In this document: in pieces, positions 43,338-53,079 of the stretch
How the letters are laid out: each line of letters starts with the position of its first letter
Numbering within the stretch: position 1 is the stretch's first letter
DNA from: Bacteroides thetaiotaomicron VPI-5482
Lineage (GTDB): Bacteria; Bacteroidota; Bacteroidia; Bacteroidales; Bacteroidaceae
DNA: 64,000 bases
Assembly (NCBI RefSeq): GCF_000011065.1
Contig: NC_004663.1
Location: forward strand, 620,001-684,000
Direction: 5' to 3'
Made by a program: the position numbers and the translations under genes
Notes under the pieces: model-generated
Told to the model about the DNA's origin: nothing
The model's input: the letters and a program-made list of their open reading frames with translations, nothing else
Databases searched by the model: none

Positions 43338-43382
43338 GCAACTGCCTTGTAGTCTGATATCAGATTACAGGGCAGTTGTTAT
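43338..43382 (+). terminator. Terminator of the permease gene
   Basis: Long inverted repeat: AACTGCC and TCTGAT on the left, ATCAGA and GGCAGTT on the right, centred on GATATC, with the T-rich tail TTATTAT. Confidence 0.75.
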
Positions 43383-44016
43383 TATATCAATAGATGATTG
43401 CTTTTATCATAATGTTCGGTGATAAGTCTTTCTTCTGTCATTTGTTTGTAGAAAGATCCGATTTGCTTTCCTGCCTGTTTTTTAATAATCTTCTGTTAGC
43501 TTGGAAAGGTGGTTGAATTATCGCAAATATACGGTTGATTTGCATGAAATGACCGTATGATTCGGTGAAAAACACCGTATTGTTTGTGAAAAAGATGCGG
43601 ATGAAGTAACCAAAAGATGCAGATGGTGTCACTAAAAGGTAGGTATGATGTAAGTAAACCATTGCTATAGTGTCATTATACCGATAAAACTGTCTTTATT
43701 TAATACTTTTGACCTTCTCTGTTTTCTATTTCGCTCTTTGGAAAGTTTAGATGGCTAATGTTGAAAATAAACAGAACTGATGAAAATATAATCATGTAGA
43801 TATATAAGTAGAGTATAATATATTAATAAGTGCTGAATTGGATGTAAATGCTGATTTTTTGATATATGCTAGTTGCCCAACAATCGCGAAAAAATATCAA
43901 TAGTAGTATGACCGGCTAAAGAAGCCCTTCTTGATGCATTACGAATTACAAACTGTCAAAAACATACTTATCTTTCAGAATGTCATTTTATACATGAAGA
44001 AAGATGGAATTTATAG

Positions 44017-44067
44017 AAAAAGGCTCCTGATGCAAATGACTTATCATTCGGATATCAGGAGCCTTTT
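44017..44067. terminator. Bidirectional terminator downstream of ppx
   Basis: AAAAGGCTCCTGAT (44018-44031) pairs with ATCAGGAGCCTTTT (44054-44067), a 14-bp stem with a 22-nt loop. It ends the ppk-ppx transcript on the minus strand. Confidence 0.75.
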
Positions 44068-44073
44068 ATCTAT

Positions 44074-45000
44074 TTATTGAACCTTTGGTGCGACAGGTGT
44101 ATTCATCTTCTGAGTGTACAGGCTGTCGATAATTCCGTCGGACAGTCCGATGGTAGGTACAATGATTCCGGTAGCTTTCACATTCATAGCTACTTCCAGA
44201 AATATCTCCGCAGCCGGAACGATGACATCAGCCCGATCAGGTTTTAGCTTATACTGTTTGATACGTTGCTCGGCAGGAAGAGCTTGCAATGCTTCGTAAA
44301 TTTCACGTAGCGATTCGACGGGTAGGAGAGAAGCCTTTTTGTCTTTCTTGTCTGCCAGACGGAAAAGCTTATTGATGTTTCCTCCCGAACCGATGATGCT
44401 GGTAGGCGCGTATTCCGCGGCAAGCCCTATGAGGTCGGTGCGTAAAGCCTCTTTTTCTTCTTCTTTCACCATGCCGCTGAGCATGCGAACCGTTCCGATA
44501 TTGTATGAACGGGAATTTTTCAGTTCTCCGTTACTGATCAGATTAATCTCGGTGCTGCCACCGCCGACATCTACATACAGGTAGTTTTGTCCGGAAGCAA
44601 AAAGTTGCTCGATATGGTTGTCATATACAATGTGTGCTTCTTCTTGTCCGTCGATGATATCTACGCGGATACCAGTTTTCCTGGCTATTTGTCGGGCGAT
44701 GTCCTTTCCGTTGCGTGCGTCACGCATGGCGGACGTAGCACAGGCACGGTAATCTACTACGTCATATATCTTCATCAACTGTTTGTAGGCTTTCATCAGC
44801 CGGATCAGTTTCTTTTCTTTTTCAGCAGAAATAACTCCCATGGTAAAAGCATCTTCTCCCAGTCGTAAGGGAATGCGGATGAGTTGTACCTTGCTCATTA
44901 ATTCGGGAGCGTTTTCTTCGTTTACGCATTTTATCAATAGCCGCACGGCATTCGAACCTATGTCGATAGCTGCATAATTAACTTTCTTCATACTTATCAT
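44074..45000 (-). CDS. ppx: Exopolyphosphatase/guanosine pentaphosphatase family protein
   Basis: A 308-residue ASKHA-fold phosphatase of the Ppx/GppA family. It has the N-terminal nucleotide motif AIDIGSNAVRLLI (about 11-23), ACATSAMRDARNG (about 87-99), the catalytic-Glu region GQEEAHI (about 117-123) and the phosphate-2 motif YVDVGGGSTEINL (about 143-155). It is shorter than E. coli Ppx because the C-terminal HD-like domain is missing, as usual for short Ppx1-type enzymes. Its ATG overlaps the ppk TGA (ATGA), so synthesis and breakdown of polyphosphate are translationally coupled. Whether it degrades polyP or (p)ppGpp is unproven. Confidence 0.9.
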   Translation of the reverse strand: MISMKKVNYAAIDIGSNAVRLLIKCVNEENAPELMSKVQLIRIPLRLGEDAFTMGVISAEKEKKLIRLMKAYKQLMKIYDVVDYRACATSAMRDARNGKDIARQIARKTGIRVDIIDGQEEAHIVYDNHIEQLFASGQNYLYVDVGGGSTEINLISNGELKNSRSYNIGTVRMLSGMVKEEEKEALRTDLIGLAAEYAPTSIIGSGGNINKLFRLADKKDKKASLLPVESLREIYEALQALPAEQRIKQYKLKPDRADVIVPAAEIFLEVAMNVKATGIIVPTIGLSDGIIDSLYTQKMNTPVAPKVQ

Positions 45001-47114
45001 AATGTATTCTTGTATTTTCTATATAATTCTTCTTGCGAACGGAAAACGACAGTGGCTGTCTCTGCTTCGGCAAGGGCAGGAGTGAAGTCTTTGCAGAGTG
45101 TGGAAGGTCGGTTTTCCCAAGGTCGGTTTTCTCCGGTCCCGTCTACGATACGTCCTTTGGCCGTATCCCGATATCCGTAGCAGACAATTCGTTTTAAGTC
45201 TGCCTGTATTTCTTTGTCGTACACCGGAGCCAGTACTTCGATCCGGTTATCAAGGTTGCGGGGCATCCAGTCGGCAGAACCGATATAATATTTTTCTTCT
45301 CCGCCATTGGCAAAGATAAAGATACGGGAGTGTTCAAGATATCGGTCGATAATACCGTTGATATGGATATTTTCACTGATACCTGCGATGCCTGTCACCA
45401 GCGAACAGTTGCCGCGTACTACCAGTTCCACTTGAACTCCGGCCGTCGAGGCTTCGTAGAGTTTTTCTATAAGCGCACGGTCGGTAATATGGTTTACTTT
45501 TGCCAGAATATAGGCTTCTTTCCCTTGTTCCTTGTTCTTTATTTCCTTGCTGATGAGAGCAATCAGACGTTTGCGCATATCGTTGGGTGAAACCAGTAAT
45601 TCTTTGAAATTGACGGGAGTGTATGGTTTCTCAATAAAGTCGAAAACGGCATTCACTTCTCGTACCAGCGGACGATGGGCGGTCATGATGGTATAATCGG
45701 TATACATACGTGCGTTTCCTTCATGAAAGTTTCCTGTGCTGATGCAGGCAATGTCTCCGTGACGGGTACCGATATGTACCAGTTTGGAATGAATCTTCAG
45801 TCCCTCCACTCCGAAGATAACGTGGATGCCTGCGTCCTGCATTCTTTTGCTCCAGTTGATGTTGGATGCTTCGTCGAAACGTGCCAGTAGTTCGATGACC
45901 ACCGTTACTTTCTTCCCGTTTTTGGCTGCGCAGATCAGTGCTTTGATCACTTTTGATTCTTTAGCGAGCCGGTAAAGTGTCATCTTGATACTTTTTACTT
46001 CTTTGCTGATGGCTGCTTCACGAAGTACGCGGATGAAAGTATCGAAGCTATGGAATGGATAATGCAGGGAGCGGTCCTTCTGACGAATCAATGTGAGCAG
46101 GCTTTCTTTGCCGTTTAGTTCGGGCTTGAAAACCGGTTCCCAGACGGGATACTTTAAGTCGTAGCGACCGCACACCGGAAATTTCATCAAGTCTTTGAAG
46201 TTATGATAGCGTCCTCCTGCCACACGGGTGTCGTTTTTATCCACATTCAGCCGGTCAACTAATCTTTTCAGTAAATCTTTGGGAATCTGTTCGTCATAAA
46301 CGAATCGAATCGGTTCTCCTCTCTTCCGGCTTTTCACTCCTTTTGAAATCTTCTGAAGTACGCCTGTCCGCAGGTCGCTGTCTATCTCCATTTCCGCGTC
46401 TTTGGTGAATTTAAAGGTATATGCCTCGTAATCCGTATATTTCATGCCGACAAAAATCAACGGCAGACAATAGCGGATCACATCATCGAGAAACATCAGA
46501 TATGTTTTCCCCTCCGAGTCCGGCAATTGGATAAAACGACCGTATTCTTCGGTGGGCAATTCGATCACTGCATAATCTTTCTCTTTTATTTTTCCTGTTT
46601 CGTCTTTACGAAGCAGGCGGATGGCGAGATAAATATCTTCGTCAGTCTGGTCGTCCAGCGGTCGGGCTCCGTTGAGGAAAAGAGGGGTGGTGGAGCCATT
46701 CAGTTTATTGCGATAGAAGGAGGTGATAAATGTCTTTTGGTCATCCGTCATTTCGGTGTCTTTGATGACGCAGATGTTTTCCTTCTTCAGTTCTTCCATG
46801 ATGGAAGCGAAAGTTTCTTCAAATTGTTCGTAGAAGCGGTTGTGTAGTTTGCTTATCTGCTTCAGTGTGCGTGTAGCCGTTTCTTGTTCTTTCTGTATGT
46901 TTTTATCTGCATATTCGATGATCCGGTTCAGCGTAGCTACGCGGACGCGGAAAAACTCATCCAGATTATTGGAATAGATGCCAAGAAAAGTCAGGCGTTC
47001 CAGAAGAGGTACTTCCGGACGGGCAGCTTCGAGCAGGATACGCTGATTGAAGTACATCCAGCTGATGTCACGTTCTACATAAGGGCACTTCTTTTTTGTT
47101 TCGCTTGATTTCAT
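44997..47114 (-). CDS. ppk: Polyphosphate kinase 1
   Basis: A 705-residue enzyme that reversibly makes polyphosphate from ATP. Domains: N (about 10-110, with ERDISWMYFNQRILLEA), head (about 115-330), C1 (about 335-510) and C2 (about 515-705). The phospho-accepting His is in KIHSKLVHIG (about 440-449), and a second conserved His is in LEHSRIFIF. STGNFHEGNARMYTDY and IGSADWMPRNLDNRIEV are typical. It is first in an operon with ppx and is involved in stress and phosphate storage. Confidence 0.95.
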   Translation of the reverse strand: MKSSETKKKCPYVERDISWMYFNQRILLEAARPEVPLLERLTFLGIYSNNLDEFFRVRVATLNRIIEYADKNIQKEQETATRTLKQISKLHNRFYEQFEETFASIMEELKKENICVIKDTEMTDDQKTFITSFYRNKLNGSTTPLFLNGARPLDDQTDEDIYLAIRLLRKDETGKIKEKDYAVIELPTEEYGRFIQLPDSEGKTYLMFLDDVIRYCLPLIFVGMKYTDYEAYTFKFTKDAEMEIDSDLRTGVLQKISKGVKSRKRGEPIRFVYDEQIPKDLLKRLVDRLNVDKNDTRVAGGRYHNFKDLMKFPVCGRYDLKYPVWEPVFKPELNGKESLLTLIRQKDRSLHYPFHSFDTFIRVLREAAISKEVKSIKMTLYRLAKESKVIKALICAAKNGKKVTVVIELLARFDEASNINWSKRMQDAGIHVIFGVEGLKIHSKLVHIGTRHGDIACISTGNFHEGNARMYTDYTIMTAHRPLVREVNAVFDFIEKPYTPVNFKELLVSPNDMRKRLIALISKEIKNKEQGKEAYILAKVNHITDRALIEKLYEASTAGVQVELVVRGNCSLVTGIAGISENIHINGIIDRYLEHSRIFIFANGGEEKYYIGSADWMPRNLDNRIEVLAPVYDKEIQADLKRIVCYGYRDTAKGRIVDGTGENRPWENRPSTLCKDFTPALAEAETATVVFRSQEELYRKYKNTL

Positions 47115-47286
47115 GATGAAAAACCTGTTTATTAATTTTCTGCAAAATTATCTAAGTGAGGTGTAATGGCTATAACGATTTTGTTACGAACTTATTACAA
47201 TCTACGTTTGTTATTTTTATATGTGAATAGAAACACTTATATTCGCAAAAGTATTGAAATGGACTTCGTTAAAAAATATAGAATAT

Positions 47287-47865
47287 ATGAAAACAATGAA
47301 TTACTCTCTGATTCGCATTTTGTTTGCGCTTGTCATAGGTCTGGTGTTGGTACTTTGGCCGAATACAGCAGCTAGTTATATTGTCATTACGATAGGAGTG
47401 GCTTTTTTGATTCCCGGTGTCATCAGTCTTTTTAGCTTTTTCGGACGGAAAAGATCGGAACATGAACCGGCTCCCCGTTTTCCTATTGAGGGAATCGGCA
47501 GTTTGTTATTCGGACTTTGGCTGATTGTGATGCCTGAGTTTTTTGCAGACGTCCTGATGTTCCTTTTGGGCTTTATCCTGATCATGGGAGGTGTGCAGCA
47601 GATTGCCTCTTTGTCGATGGCCCGTCGTTGGACACCTGTTCCGGGGATTTTCTATCTGGTGCCTTCATTGATTCTTATCGCAGGTGTTATTGCGCTGTTC
47701 AATCCGACGGGAGTACGTAATACTGCTTTCATTATTATCGGTATCAGTAGCTTGGTTTATTCTCTGTCCGAACTGATCAACTGGTTTAAGTTTGCGCGCC
47801 GTCGTCCTAAGACTCCGGTTACGCCTCACGATGAGGATATTGAGGATGCTAAGATTATAGAATAA
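47287..47865 (+). CDS. HdeD-like (DUF308) membrane protein
   Basis: A 192-residue integral membrane protein with about six helices, arranged as repeated pairs typical of DUF308/HdeD. The tail is cytoplasmic, Arg- and acid-rich (ARRRPKTPVTPHDEDIEDAK). I chose ATG 47287 because the longer frame starts with TTG. E. coli HdeD is linked to acid resistance; the function here is not known. It is transcribed divergently from ppk, with a terminator at 47948-47990. Confidence 0.8.
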   Translation: MKTMNYSLIRILFALVIGLVLVLWPNTAASYIVITIGVAFLIPGVISLFSFFGRKRSEHEPAPRFPIEGIGSLLFGLWLIVMPEFFADVLMFLLGFILIMGGVQQIASLSMARRWTPVPGIFYLVPSLILIAGVIALFNPTGVRNTAFIIIGISSLVYSLSELINWFKFARRRPKTPVTPHDEDIEDAKIIE

Positions 47866-47947
47866 AAAAAGAAGAGGACTACCGTCACGGTACCCCTCCC
47901 CTGCAAACTTAAAACAACCAACAAAAGAAATAGATAATTTCTATCTT

Positions 47948-47990
47948 AATGCTGAATGAAGATATTCTCCATTCAGCATTTCTTTTTTAT
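47948..47990 (+). terminator. Terminator after the HdeD-like gene
   Basis: AATGCTGAATG (47948-47958) pairs with CATTCAGCATT (47970-47980), then TCTTTTTTAT. It lies between the convergent HdeD-like gene and glnN and may serve both. Confidence 0.85.
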
Positions 47991-50176
47991 CTTACAAACA
48001 ACAGTTCTCTGTATTTCGGCAGTGTCCACATCTGGTTGTCTACGATCAGTTCCAGCTTGTCAATATGGTAACGAATCTCTTCCAGTGCCGGAACGATTGT
48101 ATCGTGGTAAGCGATCGCTTTTTCGCGTTCGCTTTCGATCTTGTTCGCCACTTTTCGTGCTTCAATCATTGCATCTACGTGTTCTTTGATGAAGGCGGTG
48201 CGGTCGGCGATTTCTTCGATCAGTTCCAGATTCTTGGCAGATAGTCTGGCTGCTTTATCTGCCGGAAATAAGGACTGCATTTTATAGACATTATTAATCA
48301 GATCCGTCTGATATTGAGTAGCGACCGGAATAATGTGGTTCATTGCCAGGTCGCCTAATACGCGGGCTTCAATCTGAATCTTTTTCGTGTAAGTTTCCCA
48401 TTTTACTTCGTTGCGGGCTTCCAGTTCCTTTTTCGTCATCACACCGATTGCTTCGAACATAGCAATTGTCTCCGGTTTCAGATAGTTGTCGAAGATAACG
48501 GGAACACTTGTTTCACAGTCCAGACCTCGACGGGCGGCTTCTACTTTCCATTCGTCGCTGTAACCGTTGCCATCGAAGTGGATAGCCTTACATTCTTTGA
48601 TATATCCGCGAATTACTTCAAGGATAGCGGAAACTTTCGGTTCTCCCTTTTCGATCAGAGCGTCTACATCCTTTTTGAATTTCATCAGCTGTTCTGCTAC
48701 GGCAGCGTTTAATGCAATCATGGCACTTGCACAGTTGGCCTCAGAGCCTACGGCACGGAACTCAAACCGGTTTCCGGTGAAAGCGAAAGGAGAGGTGCGG
48801 TTGCGGTCTGTATTATCAATCAGCAATTCGGGGATTTGGGGAATATCCAGCTTCATTCCCTGTTTTCCGCTAAGGTTGATCAGATCGTCTTTGGTACTGT
48901 TCTCAATATGATCCAATACCTGTGACAACTGTTTGCCGAGGAAAGAAGAAATGATAGCGGGAGGTGCTTCATTGGCTCCCAGGCGATGAGCGTTGGTAGC
49001 GCTGGAAATAGAAGCTTTCAGTAATCCGTTGTGACGGTAAACTGCCATCAGCGTATTCACTACAAATGTGACAAAGCGCAGGTTATCTTCCGGCGTCTTG
49101 CCCGGTCCCATCAACAGGATACCTGTATCCGTTCCCAGTGACCAGTTATTGTGCTTGCCGGAACCGTTGACACCCTTGAACGGCTTTTCATGAAGCAATA
49201 CACGGAAACCGTGACGGCGGCTGACTTTACGCATCAACGACATGATCAGTAGGTTATGGTCATTTGCCAGGTTACATTCTTCGAAGATAGGAGCTAATTC
49301 GAATTGATTCGGAGCTACCTCGTTATGACGGGTCTTTACAGGAATACCCAGTTTCAACGCTTCAATTTCAAGGTCTTTCATAAATGCGGCCACACGGGTA
49401 GGGATGGCACCGAAATAGTGGTCTTCCAACTGCTGGTTCTTGGCACTGTCATGTCCCATCAATGTGCGTCCTGTCATAAGTAAGTCCGGACGTGCGGCAT
49501 ACAAACCTTCATCTACCAGAAAGTATTCCTGTTCCCATCCCAGATAGGCAACGACCTTCTTTACCTCAGGATTGAAATAGTGGCAGACGGCGGTTGCGGC
49601 TTTATCTACGGCACGCAGAGCTTTCAGTAACGGTGCTTTATAATCAAGGGCTTCACCTGTATATGCGATAAATACAGTCGGGATGCAAAGCGTATCATCT
49701 ACGATAAATGCGGGTGATGATGGGTCCCATGCGCTATATCCGCGTGCTTCGAAAGTATTACGGATACCGCCGTTCGGGAAAGAAGAAGCATCCGGCTCCT
49801 GCTGTACCAGCAGTTTGCCTGTGAACTCTTCCATCATGCCTCCCTTGCCGTCATGTTCGACGAAAGCGTCATGCTTTTCTGCCGTACCTTCGGTGAGCGG
49901 TGCAAACCAGTGAGTATAATGAGTGACACCCATTTCGACAGCCCATTTTTTCATTCCGGCAGCTACTTCATCAGCGATGCTGCGGTCTAGCGGGGCACCA
50001 TTGTCAATAGCGTCAATCAGTGCGTTGTATACCTTGCTTGGAAGGTACTTGAACATTTTTTCCTTGTTGAACACATACTTACCGAAGTATTCCGAAGGGC
50101 GTTCGGCAGGTGTTGCTACTTCAACCGCTTTCTTCTTGAAAGCTGTCTCTACGACTCTGAATCTTAGTTTTGACAT
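47987..50176 (-). CDS. glnN: Glutamine synthetase type III
   Basis: A 729-residue GSIII, the characteristic Bacteroides enzyme first described in B. fragilis, which makes glutamine from glutamate, ammonia and ATP. Seen: an N-terminal GSIII-specific region, catalytic-core segments EYFLVD (metal-binding Glu), KTRHNEVAPNQFELAPIFEE, NGSGKHNNWSLGTDTG (substrate His) and NRTSPFAFTGNRFEFRAVGS, and a long C-terminal GSIII-specific tail. It is last in a nitrogen-responsive run: porin, PII, ammonium transporter, then this gene. Confidence 0.96.
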   Translation of the reverse strand: MSKLRFRVVETAFKKKAVEVATPAERPSEYFGKYVFNKEKMFKYLPSKVYNALIDAIDNGAPLDRSIADEVAAGMKKWAVEMGVTHYTHWFAPLTEGTAEKHDAFVEHDGKGGMMEEFTGKLLVQQEPDASSFPNGGIRNTFEARGYSAWDPSSPAFIVDDTLCIPTVFIAYTGEALDYKAPLLKALRAVDKAATAVCHYFNPEVKKVVAYLGWEQEYFLVDEGLYAARPDLLMTGRTLMGHDSAKNQQLEDHYFGAIPTRVAAFMKDLEIEALKLGIPVKTRHNEVAPNQFELAPIFEECNLANDHNLLIMSLMRKVSRRHGFRVLLHEKPFKGVNGSGKHNNWSLGTDTGILLMGPGKTPEDNLRFVTFVVNTLMAVYRHNGLLKASISSATNAHRLGANEAPPAIISSFLGKQLSQVLDHIENSTKDDLINLSGKQGMKLDIPQIPELLIDNTDRNRTSPFAFTGNRFEFRAVGSEANCASAMIALNAAVAEQLMKFKKDVDALIEKGEPKVSAILEVIRGYIKECKAIHFDGNGYSDEWKVEAARRGLDCETSVPVIFDNYLKPETIAMFEAIGVMTKKELEARNEVKWETYTKKIQIEARVLGDLAMNHIIPVATQYQTDLINNVYKMQSLFPADKAARLSAKNLELIEEIADRTAFIKEHVDAMIEARKVANKIESEREKAIAYHDTIVPALEEIRYHIDKLELIVDNQMWTLPKYRELLFVR

Positions 50177-50231
50177 AATACCTAATTTGATTTGTTGTTA
50201 AATATGTTAGAGTAAAAATTCCTTTTTTAGC

Positions 50232-51689
50232 TTAGTTATAAGCAGATTCTCCGTGTTCGTAGATGTCGAGACCTTCTTCTTCGACACGTGCCGGAACGCG
50301 AAGTCCGTGAATCTTGTCGAGTACTTTGAAGATAATGAATCCCATACCTGCCGCCCAGACTCCGACAACAACCGCACCGAAAAGCTGGGCACCCAAAAAG
50401 CCGGCTCCATGTCCGTAGAACAACCCTTCACTGGTAGAAAACAATCCTGTGAGCACTGTTCCCAAGAAACCACAAACCCCGTGTACGGAAGAAGCACCGA
50501 CAGGATCGTCAATCTTCAATACCTTGTCAATAAAGTCGACTGCAAATATCATGACTACACCACAAATGGCACCGATTAATACCGCTCCTGAGGGAGCTAC
50601 AGCGTCACATCCGGCTGTGATACCTACCAAACCTGCCAAAACACCATTCAGTGTCAGTGATAAAGACGGTTTGCCATATTTCATCCAGCTCATCGCCAGT
50701 GCAAAGAAGCCACCGGCACAAGCCGCCAGATTTGTTGTCAGAAATACATGTGAGATGGCCATTGCATCCGCTTCGGTACTTGCTGCCAACTGTGATCCGG
50801 GGTTGAATCCGAACCATCCGAACCAAAGGATAAATACACCCAGTGCGGCAACTGTCAGGTTGTGTCCCGGAATAGCTCTTGACTTACCGTCTTTGCCATA
50901 TTTACCGATACGGGGACCAAGAATAGCAGCGCCTACCAAAGCAATCCAACCACCAACGGAGTGGACAATCGTTGAACCTGCAAAGTCATGGAATGTCGTT
51001 CCGAAAAGATTCATCATGAACGAACCTTCTTCTCCGTTCATCAGCCAGCCGCCACCCCATGTCCAGTGACCGGAAATTGGGTAAATTAGTACACTGATAA
51101 AGATAGTATAGACCAGATACATGGAGAACTTGGTGCGTTCCGCCATCGCTCCCGATACAATCGTGGCTGCCGTTGCGCAGAATACTGTCTGAAAAACCAG
51201 AAATCCTTCTCTGGGTAAATCACTGTCGAGGAATGACAGATCAAAGAAGTGTGGCATTCCGATGAGACCTCCCGCACCAAACATCAGACCGAAACCGATG
51301 AACCAGTAGAGCAAGGAACCAAACATGAAATCCACAAAGTTCTTCATCAAAATGTTGGCGGTATTCTTGACTCTGGTAAAACCCGCCTCAACCAATGCAA
51401 ACCCCGGCTGCATAAAAAATACGAGCATTGCCGCAAGCAGCATCCAGACTGTATTCAATCCTAATGCCAGTTCCCCGATTGTATCGGGAGTTGTTTCGGC
51501 AGAAGCAGTGGCGGTTTCAGCAATTTCAGGTGTAGTTTTGACTTCAGTAATTGTCTCCGTAGTTGTCATAAAAGTATCTGCATCAACTGCTTCCTGTGCA
51601 AAAGCACTGGTTGCGAAACAGCAGAAAATGAACATAGCAGTGGCTATCCACAGCTTTGTGAAGCTGTGTCTCTTATATGTTTTATCCAT
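50232..51689 (-). CDS. amtB: Ammonium transporter
   Basis: A 485-residue Amt-family channel with a cleavable-looking N-terminal signal (ATSAFA, about 26-31), a Thr/Glu-rich periplasmic segment (about 32-72), then 11 membrane helices. Conserved segments include FFMQPGFALVEAGF, DFAGSTIVHSVGGW (first pore His in this region) and SSVHGVCGFLGTVLTGLF (second pore His). The C-terminal VPARVEEEGLDIYEHGESAY tail is the region that contacts PII. It follows glnB by about 80 nt and precedes glnN by 55 nt, the usual amt/PII/GS partnership. Confidence 0.95.
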   Translation of the reverse strand: MDKTYKRHSFTKLWIATAMFIFCCFATSAFAQEAVDADTFMTTTETITEVKTTPEIAETATASAETTPDTIGELALGLNTVWMLLAAMLVFFMQPGFALVEAGFTRVKNTANILMKNFVDFMFGSLLYWFIGFGLMFGAGGLIGMPHFFDLSFLDSDLPREGFLVFQTVFCATAATIVSGAMAERTKFSMYLVYTIFISVLIYPISGHWTWGGGWLMNGEEGSFMMNLFGTTFHDFAGSTIVHSVGGWIALVGAAILGPRIGKYGKDGKSRAIPGHNLTVAALGVFILWFGWFGFNPGSQLAASTEADAMAISHVFLTTNLAACAGGFFALAMSWMKYGKPSLSLTLNGVLAGLVGITAGCDAVAPSGAVLIGAICGVVMIFAVDFIDKVLKIDDPVGASSVHGVCGFLGTVLTGLFSTSEGLFYGHGAGFLGAQLFGAVVVGVWAAGMGFIIFKVLDKIHGLRVPARVEEEGLDIYEHGESAYN

Positions 51690-51771
51690 AATGATTATCT
51701 TATTTAATACCTGTTTTTATAATATTATCATCCGAAAGGAAATCTGGCCCCGGCACCTTGCCGGTTGCCGG

Positions 51772-52128
51772 TTATCGTTCCTGTTCGGCGTTATAGAGAG
51801 CGATGTCGCCACGTTCGGCGGTGCGGATGCGGATGGCGTCCTCGATAGGAATGACGAAAATGCGTCCGTCACCGATCTCTCCGGTTTGTGCGGCTTTGAT
51901 GATAGCCTGTACGGTCTTTTCTGCATTTTTGTCGCGTACTACAATAGAAACCAGAATACGTTCGATGGTGCTGGTATCATATACCACTCCACGATAGATA
52001 CGTCCTTGCCGTGCTTTACCGATCCCTCTTACATCGTAGTAAGAGAACCATTCAATGTCCGCTTCGAGCAGAGCGTCTTTCACGTCCTCGAATTTGGTTT
52101 TACGGATGATAGCTTCAATCTTTTTCAT
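51772..52128 (-). CDS. glnB: Nitrogen regulatory protein PII
   Basis: A 118-residue trimeric PII signal protein. N-terminal KKIEAIIRKTKFEDVKDAL, T-loop with QGRIYRGVVYDT (a Tyr is present where GlnB-type proteins are uridylylated), B-loop QTGEIGDGRIFVIPIE (ATP binding) and C-loop RIRTAERGD. It is adjacent to amtB and so probably acts like GlnK, gating the channel according to 2-oxoglutarate and ATP/ADP. A glnD uridylyltransferase is not in this window, so covalent control is unverified. Confidence 0.95.
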   Translation of the reverse strand: MKKIEAIIRKTKFEDVKDALLEADIEWFSYYDVRGIGKARQGRIYRGVVYDTSTIERILVSIVVRDKNAEKTVQAIIKAAQTGEIGDGRIFVIPIEDAIRIRTAERGDIALYNAEQER

Positions 52129-52166
52129 ATACCTTAAATATTAGTGTTGACCTGTAAAAAGAAGAG

Positions 52167-52250
52167 GTATAGGGAGGTGGCAGCCATCGCAGGTTACCAT
52201 ACAACAAACCGATAAAATCTAAACTCTAACTACCTTCCTGTTCCCTATAC
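52167..52250 (-). promoter_or_regulatory. Long-range inverted repeat between porin and glnB
   Basis: GTATAGGG (52167-52174) and CCCTATAC (52243-52250) are fully complementary, extended by AGGT/ACCT with a bulge. This gives a stem closing about 55 nt in the porin-glnB gap. It could be a processing or partial-termination element that sets different levels of porin and PII/Amt/GS. Confidence 0.45.
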
Positions 52251-52279
52251 GCTCTTTGACTATATAAACTCTCTCTCTC

Positions 52280-53005
52280 TTAAAAACTTAATCCGAATGT
52301 GAAGTAAGCGCCTTCCGTACGTGGATTTACTGATACTTTGGCAAATGCCGGAACCGAGAATGAATCAGTAACCCTGATCTCCTTGACAGCTCCGAGACTG
52401 ATGTCGGAAACGCAGAACCCACTTGTGTATCCATTATAAAAAGTCGTCTCCCAAGGTACCATTCCTACATCTACTGTCCAGTCAAGTCCTCCAAGGCTGA
52501 ACGGTGCACTAAGTGCGAGGTAGGAAGAATAAGCCCTTTTCCCGTTTTCTTTAACTCCGTCGGCACCTGCAAAGTTCGTGTACCAGTTGATTGCCAGCGG
52601 ACCAAAATCATATCCTACCTGTGCCTCAAATACATGAGCGGTTGAATGAGCGCCATATTTGAAATACTTGTTGGTAGGTACCTGAGTGTTGAACCAGTAA
52701 TCCGTTACCGAGATGCTGAAACCACCGGTTGAATAACCGAGAGTCAAATCGAACTCTTTAGTATCCGATGACTCAAACCCTACCGATCCCCATGCTCCGA
52801 GTGAAAGTCCTTTGTAAGAGATTCCTAATGAAGGCTGAATGCTGACTCCGCCTAAATCCTGACCACGCCAGATATAACCACTTACCAAGTCTGCTCCTAC
52901 GGAGGCTTCTACTTTATCCTGCGCCATCATATTGGATGGCACAAGGCCGATCAGTAATAACGCTGCTGCTATGCCCCTCAATTTTTTGTTAATCGTCGTT
53001 TTCAT
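52280..53005 (-). CDS. TorF-family putative porin
   Basis: A 241-residue outer-membrane beta-barrel of the TorF type (bacterial protein of unknown function with GYIWRGQDLG). I chose ATG 53005 (MKTTINKKLRG). The longer frame would overlap the dapL 3' end and lacks a signal peptide at its start. The signal peptide is about 1-26, followed by alternating beta strands and a C-terminal Phe (TFGLSF), the outer-membrane assembly signal. It is first in the porin-glnB-amtB-glnN run, so it probably helps entry of ammonium or another nitrogen source. Confidence 0.82.
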   Translation of the reverse strand: MKTTINKKLRGIAAALLLIGLVPSNMMAQDKVEASVGADLVSGYIWRGQDLGGVSIQPSLGISYKGLSLGAWGSVGFESSDTKEFDLTLGYSTGGFSISVTDYWFNTQVPTNKYFKYGAHSTAHVFEAQVGYDFGPLAINWYTNFAGADGVKENGKRAYSSYLALSAPFSLGGLDWTVDVGMVPWETTFYNGYTSGFCVSDISLGAVKEIRVTDSFSVPAFAKVSVNPRTEGAYFTFGLSF

Positions 53006-53079
53006 CGTCTTTTTACCTTTAATAGTTAGAAAAATGTGGATGTACGGTCCAGTGTTATATAGTAGCGCGCAAAATACTA

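Larger units (their letters stand above)
43308..44073. other. Intergenic region between two terminators
   Basis: About 766 bp bounded by hairpins at 43338-43382 and 44017-44067. The stretch between (about 43400-44000) is A+T-rich. It has loosely repeated phrases (gatgcggatgaa, gatgcagatgg) but no gene with a credible start or composition. Confidence 0.5.

Noticed and set aside
43438..43662. 74-residue minus-strand open frame between permease and ppx
   Set aside because: Composition and residue use are unlike a real protein, no upstream signals, and the region lies between two terminators.
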